Below, in pieces: positions 1-11,260 of a stretch of 64,000 bases of DNA. The position numbers and the translations under genes are program-made. The stretch spans positions 26,154,388 to 26,218,387 of the forward strand of contig NC_041006.1 in NCBI RefSeq assembly GCF_004193775.1. Reading direction: 5' to 3'. Under the pieces are notes generated by a model. That model was given only the letters and a program-made list of their open reading frames with translations, made no database searches and had not been told where the DNA came from. Source of the stretch: Glycine soja. Lineage: Eukaryota; Streptophyta; Magnoliopsida; Fabales; Fabaceae. Every line of letters starts with the position of its first letter. Position 1 is the stretch's first letter.

Positions 1-1693
1 TCCACCTCTAGAACCTCACAATCACTCACAAACTTATGGAAGCAAAGCTTTCCAAGTTTATTTTGATGATGCCAAAGACTCAAGTCAAGAATCAAGAGTG
101 AAACAAGTTTCAAGAATCAAAGAGTCGTTCAATCAAGAATCAAGATTCAAGTGAAGATTCAAGAGAAGACTTAAGATATGCAAGAACTTCAAGAAAAGCA
201 TCAAGATAAGTATAAAAAGATTTTTTCAAAAGAAAAGATTGAATATCACAATTTGTCCAAAAGAATTTTTCAAAGAAAAATCTTTTACCAAAATTTATAC
301 TCTTTGGTAATCGATTACCAGAAGCCTAAACAGTTTTATAATTTTTTTACAAAGTAGTAATCGATTACCATGGGCATGTAATCGATTACCAATGTTTTTG
401 AACGTTAGATTTCAAATTTCAAAAGTTACAACTTGTGATAAAACAGTTTCAAACTTGTGTAATCGATTACACAATATTTGTAATCCATTACCAGTGTTTA
501 TAAACGTTAGTTTCCAAGAAAGTCACAACTTTTAAGTGACTAGTTTTCAAAGAGAGTCACAATTTTTAAGTGACTAGTGTTCAAGAGAGTCACAACTTTT
601 AAAAGTGACTATTTTTGAAGAAATTGCCAAGAGTCACAACTTTTAACTTGTTTTTTCAAGAGCCATCAAATGGCTATAAATGTGACCATGGCACGAATTT
701 TAAAAAGAGAAGAATTCTTTCAATTATTCTCAACATCTTTCTAAGAGTTTTAGTTCAATACTTGCTTTGTCAAGAAAAGTTCATTGGGAAAAAACTTTTG
801 CTTATTCTATTTTCTTCTTCTTCTTTCCTTCTCCCTCTTGCCAAAAGAATTCAAAGAACTAAACGTCTAAAAATTCTTTTGATTCCCCAAACAAAGAATT
901 CAAAGAACTAACCGTCTGAGAATTCTTTGCCCAAACACTGAATTTAAAGAACTAACTATCTGCGATTTATGTGTAAGAAGCGGGTAGCTTCTTGGTTATA
1001 ATAGTGAACACAAGGGAGGGTACATCCTTTGTGGTTCGCTTCAAGTAGAGGGTACATCTACTTGGTTGTTCAAAGAGTACATGCAAAGCTCTGATCTCTG
1101 CAGATCTTCACACAACAAAATCTCTCAAAACTCTCTAGAACTTGGACCTTTCTCTCTCTAGAAACCCTAAACATGCAAAGCTCTGAATCCCAGTCCAAAC
1201 TCCCTTCACAAAATTTGATTTCAGGCTTAAATAGGTGGCCTTGTTCGTGCTCGTGCGCTTAGCGCACTTATGAACTGCTTAGTGCACGTTAGTGATTTTT
1301 GGCTTAGCGCCCCTTTCTCGCTTAGCGGATGAACTGAAGCGGTGCGCTTAGTGAGATGAAGCAGCGCGCTTAGCGAACCTGTACAGCTCATCTTCTTCCA
1401 GAGTCTTCCTCACGCTTAGCCGAGGAGTGTTGCGCTTAGCGGACGCTCGCTAAGCCAGCAGATTGGCTTAGCGAGAAGGTGAAAACAACACTTTCCAAAG
1501 CTTGCTTAATTAACCTGAAATTGAGAAAAAATGATTATTAAACACACAAAATGAAAATACTAAGTATTTATTACCTATACTTAATAGAAAATACTTATAC
1601 TACAAAATAATACAATTTACCATAAATTGGGAGAGTTTAATACAATTTATACAAGTTTTATACACAAAAGTTAGTCATTTTCACCGACTAACA
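1..1693 (-). repeat. 3' LTR of element A, partial and interrupted
   Basis: Bases 1-34 and about 1085-1693 match the 5' LTR of the same element (26960-28359) in the same orientation. The right end carries the LTR-start inverted repeat at about 1670-1693. A foreign LTR fragment occupies about 37-1083 and replaces about 40 bp. The left end lies before the window. Sequence just outside the LTR (1694 on) matches element B around 23280 instead of the B polypurine end at 23516, so about 230 bp including the polypurine tract is missing here. Confidence 0.85.
37..1083 (+). mobile_element. Truncated LTR fragment rich in GTAATCGATTAC palindromes
   Basis: This stretch interrupts the LTR of element A. 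It resembles the solo LTR at 14121-15693 in layout and orientation: a TGGAAGC-type start, GATGATGcc and AAGAATCAAG-rich leader, several GTAATCGATTAC motifs (about 305, 357, 378, 459, and a variant near 480), repeated blocks ending in GAATTCTTT, and GAGGGTACATC repeats near 1015 and 1050. It stops in the middle of that repeat zone, so the last third of the LTR is missing. No clear target duplication was found. The open frame at 615-911 is not supported as a gene. Confidence 0.7.
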
Positions 1694-3010
1694 ACAAATA
1701 TCATGGAAAGGAGCTTAAACCACAGTCTCACGACTTGTGTTTTATTCAAGCACAAGTGTTTAAGCTATTCATCAATAACAACTAGCAAGAGGTCCAATTT
1801 TTGAACTTCATCTCAAGCCATAAAGTCAGAAATGCATAAATAGAATTAGAAGGACTTTTACAGGCTTGTAGTGAGGCTTGGCTACAAATATAATTGGTTT
1901 TTCTAGGATTCAAAGGCTTAGATTCTAAGAGAGAAAAAATCCTAGACTTATCCAAATATTTCTTCCAATACAATTAGCTTATTTACTAGCCTTTCACTTT
2001 AATTTGTCTTTGACCTTATTACAACAACACACATTTTCTTTGATTGCTCTCTTTTTTTTTCTTTTTTTTAACACACAACTTATTTGTTGTGTGTGCTGTT
2101 GCTTAACCTTTTACTTTACATCCCAATCAACTCCCCAAAACTTGGGGTAATTTGCCTTGAACTATCTACTCTCCTAGAATCTAAACAAGGTATTTGAAGA
2201 TATTCATTCAAGTTCAGGGTTCAATTTTGAAAATTTAATTCAACTCACAAAGGGTGCAAAGGATACAATTATAATTCAAGGTAAGCTTTTTGGTAAATTG
2301 GCTTATATATACAATCATGGCCTCATTCATACATTTCATTCCAAATTTTAGAGATTGACGCAAAGACTATTACTCAAAGCTAGTCGTTTCCTCACAGTTT
2401 AAGATCACACTCTCACCGGTTATGGTTCAAGCTTTTCTTTCTCAATCAACCTGTCTATTGACTAACAATTCTAATTGCAAGTTCACATTCTTGTTGTTTC
2501 TTTGTCTAACATACATACTTGCTCAAACTTATGAAAAGAAACACAAACTCCATCACAATCATGCATTCAATCCAAAATCAATTCATAACACCAATTTTCA
2601 CAAAAAGATAAAAATGTTTCATTGCGTAATCATCCAAGTCAAGTTAAATTGTTCCATAGGCTTCAAAACATGCACACTAACTATCCATAGAAGAAAAAGT
2701 ATATAATTATGAACGGAAACCAAAATTATTCAAAACAATGTACTGAAACCAATATAGTTATAATTATTATCCAAAAAGCAAAATCATCAGGAATTTAAAA
2801 TCCCTGAGACAAGTCTTGGGCATCCTGATTTTGAGCCTCCTCCTCATCTATCAGATGGAAAAACAAGGGAATCAGAGAGAGCAACCACTTCTCTAGATAA
2901 GGAATCAGAAAGATCAGCAGCTTCTCTAGTTGGGGATTCAGGGGGAGTAGCAGCTTCTCCAGATGGGGAATCGAAGATGATAATCAAAGGTGGAGATGGG
3001 GGAACTACTT
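1694..3010 (-). other. Element A, 3' internal region (non-coding) up to the SIRE1 insertion
   Basis: Sequence here is the reverse complement of the element B region from about 21950 to 23280. It contains the 3' UTR (1694-2780) and, at about 2800-3010, the end of the decayed 3' ORF, where the minus strand codes for repeated Ser/Asp/Glu-rich blocks. I see no intact gene. SIRE1 interrupts the segment after base 3010. Confidence 0.75.
3006..3010. repeat. Target site duplication TACTT, left of SIRE1
   Basis: TACTT directly precedes the SIRE1 LTR start and is repeated at 12262-12266 after the LTR end. This is the 5-bp duplication expected for a copia integrase. Confidence 0.95.
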
Positions 3011-4011
3011 TGTTAGTGCTTAGCTTTACTGAGTTTTAAAAGATTGGCTAAAATTTTGTTAAAACATAAGCACTTAGACAATGAAGGAAAGCTGGAGTTG
3101 CTGCACATGATGTCCAACGTTATGTCAAGGAATCAGATTGGGCTGCACAATGCACAAGGCAAGATAAAATGTCAAATGAAGAATTGAAGCTGCAGGATCC
3201 ACGATGTCGGATACGATGTCCAGGACATCCTGCCCGAAAATACTGGACACATAAATCTGTTATATCTTTAACAGATTAATGTGCAGTTAGCAACAGATTT
3301 GGCGATCTATCTTTAGGAACGAATTAAAAGATAATTAAAGTTCGAATTACAAACTTGAATAGTTCGTTCAGGGATTAAAGATTAAAGATAAAAACTAAAA
3401 GATCAAACTTTATCTTTTAGATCTTTAAGTGCAGATTTTTCAGGAGAATGATAGATCTTATCCAGCGCAAGTTGTTGCAGCCCAGATATGCACACTGCTA
3501 TATAAACAATGAAGGCTGCACGAGTTTTCTACCAAGTCCGAGATTGAAAAGTTATTTTGTGAGTTTTGGGACTTGAGTGTTTTGTGAGCCACCTTGATGC
3601 TACCCTAACATCAAGTGTTGGACCTGAGTGTGTAGAGTTGATCTCTATTGTTCAGAGAGCAATCTCTGGTGTGTCTTTGATTTGTTTGTAAACACGGGTG
3701 AGTGATTGAGAGGGAGTGAGAGGGGTTCTCTTATCTAAGAGTGGCTCTTAGGTAGAAGTTGCACGGGTAGTGATTAGGTGAGAAGGTTGTATACAGTGGC
3801 TGTTAGATCTTCGAACTAATACTATTTTAGTGGATTTCCTCCCTGGCTTGGTAGCCCCCAGATGTAGGTGACGTTGCACCGAACTGGGTTAACAATTCTC
3901 TTGTGTTATTTACTTGGTCAATCTGTTCATATGGTCATATACAATCTGCATGTTCTGAAGCGCGATGTCGTGACATCCTGTACGACATATGTCCCCAGTA
4001 TCAGAATTTCA
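3011..4011 (+). repeat. SIRE1 5' LTR (1001 bp)
   Basis: It begins TGTTAGTGCT, ends in ATTTCA, and is 99.6% identical by direct reading to 11261-12261. It contains the promoter (TATA at 3498) and two clusters of GATGTC/GACATC motifs near 3201-3230 and 3963-3996. Confidence 0.97.
3498..3507 (+). promoter_or_regulatory. SIRE1 LTR TATA box
   Basis: CTATATAAAC lies mid-LTR and is repeated at 11748-11757 in the 3' LTR. Transcription would be expected to start about 30 bp downstream, near 3530; this start is inferred. Confidence 0.75.
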
Positions 4012-4013
4012 AT

Positions 4014-4025
4014 TGGTATCAGAGC
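4014..4025 (+). promoter_or_regulatory. SIRE1 primer binding site, initiator tRNA-Met
   Basis: TGGTATCAGAGC begins two bases after the 5' LTR. It is the complement of the 3' end of plant initiator Met tRNA, the usual copia primer. Confidence 0.95.
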
Positions 4026-4069
4026 GGGCACTCTAAATCACTGAGTGAGATCTAGGGAGATAAATTCTG

Positions 4070-7000
4070 ATGAACATGGAGAGAGAAGGAGGACCAGTGA
4101 ACAGACCACCAATTCTGGATGGAACCAACTATGAATACTGGAAAGCAAGGATGGTGGCCTTCCTCAAATCACTGGATAGCAGAACCTGGAAAGCTGTCAT
4201 CAAAGGCTGGGAACATCCCAAGATCCTGAACACAGAAGGAAAGCTCACTGATGAATTAAAGCCAGAAGAAGACTGGACAAAAGAAGAAGACGAATTGGCA
4301 CTTGGAAACTCCAAAGCCTTGAATGCCCTATTCAATGGAGTTGACAAGAATATCTTCAGATTGATCAACACATGCACAGTTGCCAAGGATGCATGGGAGA
4401 TTCTGAAAACCACTCATGAAGGAACCTCCAAAGTGAAGATGTCCAGATTGCAACTATTGGCTACAAAATTTGAAAATCTGAAGATGAAGGAGGAAGAATG
4501 CATTCATGACTTCCACATGAACATTCTTGAAATTGCCAATGCTTGCACTGCCTTGGGAGAAAGGATGACAGATGAAAAGCTGGTGAGAAAGATCCTCAGA
4601 TCTTTGCCTAAGAGATTTGACATGAAAGTCACTGCAATAGAGGAGGCCCAAGACATTTGCAACATGAGAGTAGATGAACTCATTGGTTCTCTTCAAACCT
4701 TTGAGCTAGGACTCTCGGATAGGACTGAAAAGAAGAGCAAGAGCCTGGCGTTCGTGTCCAATGATGAAGGAGAAGAAGATGAGTATGACCTGGATACTGA
4801 TGAAGGTCTGACTAACGCAGTTGTGCTCCTTGGAAAACAGTTCAACAAAGTGCTGAACAGAATGGACAGGAGGCAGAAACCACATGTCCGGAACATCCCT
4901 TTCGACATCAGGAAAGGTAGTGAATACCAGAAGAAGTCAGATGAAAAGCCCAGTCACAGCAAAGGAATTCAATGCCGTGGGTGTGAAGGCTATGGACACA
5001 TCAAAGCTGAATGTCCCACCCATCTCAAGAAGCAGAGGAAAGGACTTTCTGTATGTCGGTCTGATGATACAGAGAGTGAACAAGAAAGTGATTCTGACAG
5101 AGATGTGAATGCACTCACTGGTAGATTTGAATCTGATGAAGACTCAAGTGATATTGAAATCACTTTTGATGAGCTTGCTATATCCTATAGAGAACTATGC
5201 ATCAAAAGTGAGAAGATTCTTCAGCAAGAAGCACAACTGAAGAAGGTCATTGCAAATCTGGAGGCTGAGAAGGAGGCACATGAAGAGGAGATCTCTGAAC
5301 TTAAAGGAGAAATTGGTTTTCTGAACTCTAAACTGGAAAACATGACAAAATCAATAAAGATGCTGAATAAAGGCTCAGATATGCTTGATGAGGTGCTACA
5401 GCTTGGGAAGAATGTTGGAAACCAGAGAGGACTTGGATTTAATCATAAATCTGCTGGCAGAACAACCATGACAGAATTTGTTCCTGCCAAAAACAGCACT
5501 GGAGCCACAATGTCACAACATCGGTCTCGACATCATGGAACGCAGCAGAAAAAGAGGAAAAGAAAGAAGTGGAGGTGTCACTACTGTGGCAAGTATGGTC
5601 ACATAAAGCCCTTTTGCTATCACCTACATGGCCATGCACGTCATGGAACTCAAAGTAGCAGCAGCGGAAGGAAGATGGTGTGGGTTCCAAAACACAAGAT
5701 TGTTAGTCTTGTTGTTCATACTTCACTTAGAGCATCAGCTAAGGAAGATTGGTACCTAGATAGCGGCTGTTCCAGACACATGACAGGAGTTAAAGAATTC
5801 CTGGTGAACATTGAACCTTGCTCCACTAGCTATGTGACATTTGGAGATGGCTCTAAAGGAAAGATCACTGGAATGGGAAAGCTAGTCCATGATGGACTTC
5901 CTAGTCTAAACAGAGTACTGCTGGTGAAGGGACTGACTGCAAACTTGATCAGCATCAGTCAGTTGTGTGATGAAGGATTCAATGTAAACTTCACAAAGTC
6001 AGAATGCTTGGTGACAAATGAGAAGAATGAAGTTCTAATGAAGGGCAGCAGATCAAAGGACAACTGTTACCTATGGACACCTCAAGAAACCAGTTACTCC
6101 TCCACATGTCTATCCTCCAAAGAAGATGAAGTCAAAATATGGCATCAAAGATTTGGACATCTGCACTTAAGAGGCATGAAGAAAATCATTGACAAAGGTG
6201 CTGTTAGAGGCATTCCCAATCTGAAAATAGAAGAAGGCAGAATCTGTGGTGAATGTCAGATTGGAAAGCAAGTCAAGATGTCCCACCAGAAGCTTCAACA
6301 TCAGACCACTTCTAGGGTGCTGGAACTACTTCACATGGACTTGATGGGGCCTATGCAAGTTGAAAGCCTTGGAGGAAAGAGGTATGCCTATGTTGTTGTG
6401 GATGATTTCTCCAGATTTACCTGGGTCAACTTTATCAGAGAGAAAACAGACACCTTTGAAGTATTCAAAGAGTTGAGTCTAAGACTTCAAAGAGAAAAAG
6501 ACTGTGTCATCAAGAGAATTAGGAGTGACCATGGCAGAGAGTTTGAAAACAGCAAGTTTACTGAATTCTGCACATCTGAAGGCATCACTCATGAGTTCTC
6601 TGCAGCCATCACACCACAACAAAATGGCATAGTTGAGAGGAAAAACCGGACTTTGCAAGAAGCTGCTAGGGTCATGCTTCATGCCAAAGAACTTCCCTAT
6701 AATCTCTGGGCTGAAGCCATGAACACAGCATGTTATATCCACAACAGAGTCACACTTAGAAGAGGGACTCCAACCACACTGTATGAAATCTGGAAAGGGA
6801 GGAAGCCAACTGTCAAGCACTTCCACATCTTTGGAAGTCCATGTTACATTTTGGCAGATAGAGAGCAAAGGAGAAAGATGGATCCCAAGAGTGATGCAGG
6901 AATATTCTTGGGATACTCTACAAACAGCAGAGCATATAGAGTATTCAATTCCAGAACCAGAACTGTGATGGAATCCATCAATGTGGTTGTTGATGATCTA

Positions 7001-8806
7001 ACTCCAGCAAGAAAGAAGGATGTCGAAGACGATGTCAGAACATCGGGAGACAATGTAGCAGATACAGCTAAAAGTGCAGAAAATGCAGAAAATGCAGAAA
7101 ACTCTGATTCTGCTACAGATGAACCAAACATCAATCAACCTGACAAGAGTCCTTCCATTAGAATCCAGAAGATGCACCCCAAGGAGCTGATTATAGGAGA
7201 TCCAAACAGAGGAGTCACTACAAGATCAAGGGAGTTTGAGATTGTCTCCAATTCATGCTTTGTCTCCAAAACTGAGCCAAAGAATGTGAAAGAGGCACTG
7301 ACTGATGAGTTCTGGATCAATGCTATGCAAGAAGAATTGGAGCAATTCAAAAGGAACGAAGTTTGGGAGCTAGTTCCTAGACCCGAGGGAACTAATGTGA
7401 TTGGCACCAAGTGGATCTTCAAGAACAAAACCAATGAAGAAGGTGTTATAACCAGAAACAAGGCCAGACTTGTTGCTCAAGGCTACACTCAGATTGAAGG
7501 TGTAGACTTTGATGAAACTTTCGCCCCTGTTGCTAGACTTGAGTCCATCAGATTGTTACTTGGTGTAGCTTGCATCCTCAAATTCAAGCTGTACCAGATG
7601 GATGTGAAGAGCGCGTTTCTGAATGGATACTTGAATGAAGAAGTCTATGTGGAGCAGCCAAAGGGATTTGTAGATCCAACTCATCCAGATCATGTATACA
7701 GGCTCAAGAAGGCTCTCTATGGATTGAAGCAAGTTCCAAGAGCTTGGTATGAAAGGCTAACAGAGTTCCTTACTCAGCAAGGGTATAGGAAGGGAGGAAT
7801 TGACAAGACTCTCTTTGTCAAACAAGATGCTGAAAACTTGATGATAGCACAGATATATGTTGATGACATTGTGTTTGGAGGGATGTCGAATGAGATGCTT
7901 CGACATTTTGTCCAACAGATGCAATCTGAATTTGAGATGAGTCTTGTTGGAGAGCTGACTTATTTTCTGGGACTCCAAGTGAAGCAGATGGAAGACTCCA
8001 TATTCCTCTCACAAAGCAAGTATGCAAAGAACATTGTCAAGAAGTTTGGGATGGAAAATGCCAGCCATAAAAGAACACATGCACCTACTCACTTGAAGCT
8101 GTCAAAAGATGAAGCTGGCACCAGTGTTGATCAAAGTCTGTACAGAAGCATGATTGGGAGCTTACTATATTTAACAGCAAGCAGACCTGACATCACCTTT
8201 GCAGTAGGTGTTTGTGCAAGATATCAAGCCAACCCTAAGATAAGTCACTTGACTCAAGTAAAGAGAATTCTGAAATATGTAAATGGCACCAGTGACTATG
8301 GGATTATGTACTGTCATTGTTCAGATTCAATGCTGGTTGGATATTGTGATGCTGATTGGGCTGGAAGTGCAGATGACAGAAAAAGCACTTCTGGTGGATG
8401 TTTCTATTTGGGCAACAATCTTATTTCATGGTTCAGCAAGAAGCAGAACTGTGTGTCCCTATCTACTGCAGAAGCAGAGTATATTGCAGCAGGAAGCAGC
8501 TGTTCACAACTAGTTTGGATGAAGCAGATGCTTAAGGAGTACAATGTCGAACAAGATGTCATGACATTGTACTGTGACAACTTGAGTGCTATTAATATTT
8601 CTAAAAATCCTGTTCAACACAGCAGAACCAAGCACATTGACATTAGACATCACTATATTAGAGATCTTGTTGATGATAAAGTTATCACACTGAAGCATGT
8701 TGACACTGAGGAACAAATAGCAGATATTTTCACAAAGGCATTGGATGCAAATCAGTTTGAAAAACTGAGGGGCAAGCTGGGCATTTGTCTGCTAGAGGAT
8801 TTATAG
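4070..8806 (+). CDS. gag-pol: SIRE1 Gag-Pol polyprotein (1578 aa)
   Basis: One uninterrupted frame encodes capsid, protease, integrase, reverse transcriptase and RNase H for cytoplasmic particles and cDNA integration. Visible in order: a UBN2-type Gag domain (about residues 10-240); two CCHC zinc knuckles (about 302-315 and 503-516), with a coiled-coil Glu/Lys-rich stretch between; aspartic protease with LDSGCSRHM (about 563-571); the HHCC GAG-pre-integrase domain starting at WHQRFGH (about 690); integrase core with Asp near 756, Asp near 818 and Glu near 854, i.e. 35 residues between the last two; copia RT with YVDD at about 1262; RNase H with CDADWAG (about 1427), AEAEY (about 1467) and CDN (about 1502). 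The ATG is the first after the primer site. Gag and Pol share one frame, so no frameshift is needed; how the Gag to Pol ratio is set is unknown. All catalytic motifs are present. Confidence 0.96.
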   Translation: MNMEREGGPVNRPPILDGTNYEYWKARMVAFLKSLDSRTWKAVIKGWEHPKILNTEGKLTDELKPEEDWTKEEDELALGNSKALNALFNGVDKNIFRLINTCTVAKDAWEILKTTHEGTSKVKMSRLQLLATKFENLKMKEEECIHDFHMNILEIANACTALGERMTDEKLVRKILRSLPKRFDMKVTAIEEAQDICNMRVDELIGSLQTFELGLSDRTEKKSKSLAFVSNDEGEEDEYDLDTDEGLTNAVVLLGKQFNKVLNRMDRRQKPHVRNIPFDIRKGSEYQKKSDEKPSHSKGIQCRGCEGYGHIKAECPTHLKKQRKGLSVCRSDDTESEQESDSDRDVNALTGRFESDEDSSDIEITFDELAISYRELCIKSEKILQQEAQLKKVIANLEAEKEAHEEEISELKGEIGFLNSKLENMTKSIKMLNKGSDMLDEVLQLGKNVGNQRGLGFNHKSAGRTTMTEFVPAKNSTGATMSQHRSRHHGTQQKKRKRKKWRCHYCGKYGHIKPFCYHLHGHARHGTQSSSSGRKMVWVPKHKIVSLVVHTSLRASAKEDWYLDSGCSRHMTGVKEFLVNIEPCSTSYVTFGDGSKGKITGMGKLVHDGLPSLNRVLLVKGLTANLISISQLCDEGFNVNFTKSECLVTNEKNEVLMKGSRSKDNCYLWTPQETSYSSTCLSSKEDEVKIWHQRFGHLHLRGMKKIIDKGAVRGIPNLKIEEGRICGECQIGKQVKMSHQKLQHQTTSRVLELLHMDLMGPMQVESLGGKRYAYVVVDDFSRFTWVNFIREKTDTFEVFKELSLRLQREKDCVIKRIRSDHGREFENSKFTEFCTSEGITHEFSAAITPQQNGIVERKNRTLQEAARVMLHAKELPYNLWAEAMNTACYIHNRVTLRRGTPTTLYEIWKGRKPTVKHFHIFGSPCYILADREQRRKMDPKSDAGIFLGYSTNSRAYRVFNSRTRTVMESINVVVDDLTPARKKDVEDDVRTSGDNVADTAKSAENAENAENSDSATDEPNINQPDKSPSIRIQKMHPKELIIGDPNRGVTTRSREFEIVSNSCFVSKTEPKNVKEALTDEFWINAMQEELEQFKRNEVWELVPRPEGTNVIGTKWIFKNKTNEEGVITRNKARLVAQGYTQIEGVDFDETFAPVARLESIRLLLGVACILKFKLYQMDVKSAFLNGYLNEEVYVEQPKGFVDPTHPDHVYRLKKALYGLKQVPRAWYERLTEFLTQQGYRKGGIDKTLFVKQDAENLMIAQIYVDDIVFGGMSNEMLRHFVQQMQSEFEMSLVGELTYFLGLQVKQMEDSIFLSQSKYAKNIVKKFGMENASHKRTHAPTHLKLSKDEAGTSVDQSLYRSMIGSLLYLTASRPDITFAVGVCARYQANPKISHLTQVKRILKYVNGTSDYGIMYCHCSDSMLVGYCDADWAGSADDRKSTSGGCFYLGNNLISWFSKKQNCVSLSTAEAEYIAAGSSCSQLVWMKQMLKEYNVEQDVMTLYCDNLSAINISKNPVQHSRTKHIDIRHHYIRDLVDDKVITLKHVDTEEQIADIFTKALDANQFEKLRGKLGICLLEDL

Positions 8807-8923
8807 CAATTACTTTTATATGAACGTGCTCAAACGTTAATAGCGCGTTCACTACTGGGCCAAAACAAATTCGACCGTTGCTTCACACGACCCTCTACAT
8901 TCCTCATTCAAACTCATATTTTC

Positions 8924-10762
8924 GTGGTAATCTCGTTTTCATCAGCATTCCCCAACACCTCTCAGAGATTCACGAAACCACTCCAAAGGCTCTGCTTCTC
9001 CATGGCTACCTCACCAAAAGAAACTTCATCTCCTGGTTCACCCTCTGTACCATCATCTCCATCATCCACCAAAGCACCATCAAACCAGGAACAACCTGAA
9101 TTCAATATCCAACCCATACAAATGATTCCTGGTCAAGCCCCTATTCCTGAGAAACTGGTCCCCAAAAGACAACAGGGAGTGAAGATTTCTGAAAACCCTA
9201 GCCTTGCAACAAGTCCTAGGGAAGTAGACACGGAGATGGATAAGAAGATCCGCAGTATTGTGAGTAGCATTCTGAAAAATGCTTCTGTCCCTGATGCTGA
9301 TAAAGATGTTCCAACATCTTCCACCCCAAATGCTGAAGTCCTCTCTTCATCCAGTAAAGAGGAATCAACAGAGGAAGAGGATCAAGCCACAGAGGAGACC
9401 CCTGCACCAAGGGCACCAGAACCTGCTCCAGGTGACCTCATTGACCTAGAAGAAGTAGAATCTGATGAGGAACCCATTGCCAACAAGTTGGCACCTGGCA
9501 TTGCAGAAAGATTACAAAGCAGAAAGGGAAAAACCCCCATTACTAGGTCTGGACGAATCAAAACTATGGCACAGAAGAAGAGCACTCCAATCACTCCTAC
9601 CACATCCAGATGGAGCAAAGTTGCAATCCCTTCCAAGAAGAGGAAAGAAATTTCCTCATCTGATTCTGATGATGATGTCGAACTAGATGTTCCCGACATC
9701 AAGAGAGTGAAGAAATCAGGGAAAAAGGTGCCTGGAAATGTCCCTGATGCCCCATTGGACAACATTTCATTCCACTCCATTGGCAATGTTGAAAGGTGGA
9801 AATTTGTATATCAACGCAGACTAGCTTTAGAAAGAGAACTGGGAAGAGATGCCTTGGATTGCAAGGAGATCATGGACCTCATCAAGGCTGCTGGACTGCT
9901 GAAAACTGTCACCAAGTTGGGAGATTGTTATGAAAGTCTAGTCAGGGAATTCATTGTCAACATTCCCTCTGACATAACAAACAGAAAGAGTAAGGAGTAT
10001 CAGACAGTGTTTGTCAGAGGAAAAGGTATTAGATTCTCCCCTGCTGTAATCAACAAATACCTGGGCAGACCAACTGAAGGAGTGGTGGATATTGCTGTTT
10101 CTGAGCATCAAATTGCCAAGGAAATCACTGCCAAACAAGTCCAGCATTGGCCAAAGAAAGGGAAGCTTTCTGCAGGGAAGCTAAGTGTGAAGTATGCAAT
10201 CCTGCATAGGATTGGCACTGCAAACTGGGTACCCACCAATCATACTTCCACTGTTGCCACAGGTTTGGGTAAATTTCTGTATGCTGTTGGAACCAAGTCC
10301 AAATTTAATTTTGGAAACTATATTTTTGATCAAACTGTTAAGCATTCAGAATCTTTTGCTGTCAAATTACCCATTGCCTTCCCTACTGTATTGTGTGGCA
10401 TTATGTTGAGTCAACATCCCAATATTTTAAACAACATTGACTCTGTGAAGAAGAGAGAATCTGCTCTGTCCCTGCATTACAAACTGTTTGAGGGGACACA
10501 TGTCCCAGACATTGTCTCGACATCAGGGAAAGCTGCTGCTTCAGGTGCTGTGTCCAAGGATGCTTTGATTGCTGAACTCAAGGACACATGCAAGGTGCTG
10601 GAAGCAACCATCAAAGCCACCACAGAGAAGAAAATGGAGCTGGAACGCCTGATCAAAAGACTCTCAGACAGTGGCATTGATGATGGAGAAGCAGCTGAGG
10701 AAGAAGAGGATGCAGCAGAGGATACAGAATCAGATGATGATGATTCTGATGCCACCCCATGA
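8924..10762 (+). CDS. SIRE1 ORF2, 'envelope-like' protein (up to 612 aa)
   Basis: A second intact frame starts 117 bp after the gag-pol stop. The first ATG is at 8924; an in-frame ATG at 9002 precedes a Ser/Pro/Thr-rich stretch and may be the real start. The N-terminal 270 residues are Ser/Pro/Glu-rich and probably disordered. A folded region (about 275-510) contains EF-x2-N followed by VRGKGIRF and a later NWVPTNHTS motif. The C-terminus has a short coiled coil (about 545-580) and an acidic tail ending DDDDSDATP. I see no convincing signal peptide or transmembrane anchor, so 'envelope' is a historical label and not a function shown here. The central region resembles the 'putative plant transposon protein' pattern also seen in the Tat 3' ORF at 32348-33595. 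Expression would require a subgenomic RNA or readthrough; none is visible. Confidence 0.88.
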   Translation: MVISFSSAFPNTSQRFTKPLQRLCFSMATSPKETSSPGSPSVPSSPSSTKAPSNQEQPEFNIQPIQMIPGQAPIPEKLVPKRQQGVKISENPSLATSPREVDTEMDKKIRSIVSSILKNASVPDADKDVPTSSTPNAEVLSSSSKEESTEEEDQATEETPAPRAPEPAPGDLIDLEEVESDEEPIANKLAPGIAERLQSRKGKTPITRSGRIKTMAQKKSTPITPTTSRWSKVAIPSKKRKEISSSDSDDDVELDVPDIKRVKKSGKKVPGNVPDAPLDNISFHSIGNVERWKFVYQRRLALERELGRDALDCKEIMDLIKAAGLLKTVTKLGDCYESLVREFIVNIPSDITNRKSKEYQTVFVRGKGIRFSPAVINKYLGRPTEGVVDIAVSEHQIAKEITAKQVQHWPKKGKLSAGKLSVKYAILHRIGTANWVPTNHTSTVATGLGKFLYAVGTKSKFNFGNYIFDQTVKHSESFAVKLPIAFPTVLCGIMLSQHPNILNNIDSVKKRESALSLHYKLFEGTHVPDIVSTSGKAAASGAVSKDALIAELKDTCKVLEATIKATTEKKMELERLIKRLSDSGIDDGEAAEEEEDAAEDTESDDDDSDATP

Positions 10763-11260
10763 CCATCAGACCTTTATTTTTGCTTTTACTGTTACTAGTT
10801 ATTGGTCTGTAATATTTGCACATTAATTTCATGCATTCTACTTTTGCCAAATTCTGTCTAAAAAGGGGGAGTAGTAGGATAGGATAATTATGCATGATTT
10901 ATGATTTTGAGGGGGAGTAGTAGTTATATGATTTTGAGGGGGAGTAGTATTTATACTACTGTTGTTGATGATGATTGTTGTAAGCTACTAAAACTAGTAG
11001 CTGATAGAAGATGCCGCAGTGAACTGCTTCACAGCAGTAGGAGCATGGAGACAGGGGGAGCAGAAAGCTGATGTCACGTGAGATGTCTTGACATCCTGGA
11101 AACGACTTGCAACTTGCAGAATTTTGCTGTCGCCACTACAGATACCGCTGTGCTTGATTACTCTGATAATGAAAGTTGCTGATCCCACTTGCATAACTGC
11201 TCGTACCTGCTCAGGAAGTGTCTAAGTATGTTTTAGACAAAATTTGCCAAAGGGGGAGAT
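10763..11260 (+). promoter_or_regulatory. SIRE1 3' UTR with repeated polypurine tracts
   Basis: The 3' untranslated stretch has five AGGGGGAG-type purine tracts, near 10861, 10909, 10937, 11053 and 11249. The last one directly abuts the 3' LTR and is the expected plus-strand primer. Multiple tracts are a known Sirevirus feature. A GATGTC/GACATC cluster lies at 11068-11097. Confidence 0.85.

Noticed and set aside
615..911. 98-codon frame near the left end
   Set aside because: It lies in the repeat-built part of an LTR fragment, and the related LTR at 14121-15693 does not keep it.
2422..2706. Antisense frame with a hydrophobic, signal-like core, also present in element B at 22378-22668
   Set aside because: Although open in both copies, most differences change the amino acid (about 9 of 11 I compared) and the ATG is not kept, so there is no sign of purifying selection.
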